A stretch of DNA of 5,671 bases. It comes from CAZIUL01 sp964542475 (lineage in GTDB: Bacteria > Planctomycetota > B15-G4 > CAYZWU01). Below are positions 5,584 through 5,671 of this stretch, one piece after another. The stretch lies in assembly GCA_964542475.1 (NCBI GenBank), contig CAZIUL010000115.1:1-5671 (forward strand). Reading direction: 5' to 3'. The notes under the pieces are model-generated. The model searched no databases. It had not been told where the DNA came from and saw only the letters and a list, made by a program, of their open reading frames with translations. Made by a program: the position numbers and the translations under genes. Numbering within the stretch: the first letter of the stretch is position 1; every line of letters starts with the position of its first letter.

Positions 5584-5651
5584 TATTTCATACTCTTCGT
5601 CGCGAGGTGCCGTAACCTGTGTTGTGGCAAGGCGCATGTCAGGAGACGACC
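5576..5651. repeat. Diverged inverted copy of the left-end repeat
   Basis: Read against the reverse complement of 58-141, this stretch keeps the blocks AGCCCGC, TATTTCAT, CCGTAA, CTG, TGTGGC, CATG and GGAGACGA in order and at matching distances, with two compensating 1-nt indels. The similarity covers the 57-bp repeat and most of the 27-bp linker, showing that the family unit is the whole 84-bp period. The operon is thus flanked by this family in opposite orientations. Confidence 0.75.
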
Positions 5652-5656
5652 GCAGG

Positions 5657-5670
5657 CCTGTTCCTACAGG
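5657..5670 (+). other. Short hairpin at the window edge
   Basis: CCTGT (5657-5661) and ACAGG (5666-5670) form a 5-bp stem around TCCT. It lies directly beyond the inverted repeat copy. The window ends one base later, so whether a T-run or a further repeat unit follows cannot be seen. Confidence 0.3.
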
Positions 5671-5671
5671 T

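Overview
This window reads as one compact, all-plus-strand operon for bacterial sphingolipid (ceramide) synthesis, bracketed by copies of a dispersed repeat. The organism is probably an anaerobic Desulfobacterota or related 'deltaproteobacterial' bacterium. Two things suggest this: the first gene encodes a small acidic single-cluster ferredoxin with the CxxCxxC...CPVxC pattern of Desulfovibrio-type ferredoxins, and the base composition is moderately GC-rich. The taxonomic call is an inference from protein flavour, not from a marker gene.

Layout. Positions 1-141 hold two exact 57-bp copies of a repeat with an 84-bp period. A non-coding leader follows (142-396) with a plausible sigma70-type promoter (about 220-247) and a 7-bp dyad (329-349). 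The genes are: ferredoxin (397-630); a serine palmitoyltransferase-type alpha-oxoamine synthase (702-1928, or from 678); a GNAT-fold N-acyltransferase of the bacterial ceramide synthase type (2001-3131); an extended short-chain dehydrogenase/reductase, the probable ceramide reductase (3128-4111, 4-bp overlap with the previous gene); a multi-pass PAP2/Aur1-like membrane protein (4116-5018, 4 bp after the reductase); and an RmlC-like cupin (5113-5568). A perfect palindrome (5568-5583) then leads straight into a diverged, inverted copy of the repeat from the left end (5576-5651).

How the genes fit together. In the described bacterial ceramide route, Spt condenses L-serine with an acyl thioester to 3-ketosphinganine, bCerS N-acylates it to 3-oxo-ceramide, and CerR reduces this to dihydroceramide. 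The gene order here follows that reaction order. The PAP2/Aur1-like protein could then act on the lipid at the membrane, either transferring a phospho-headgroup or removing a phosphate. The RmlC-like cupin hints at a sugar-nucleotide or glycan link, but it may be an independent gene: a 94-bp gap with a hairpin separates it from the rest. No acyl carrier protein or acyl-CoA ligase, which accompany spt in Caulobacter, is present in the window; a ferredoxin stands at the head of the operon instead. All functional calls come from reading motifs by eye, without a database search.
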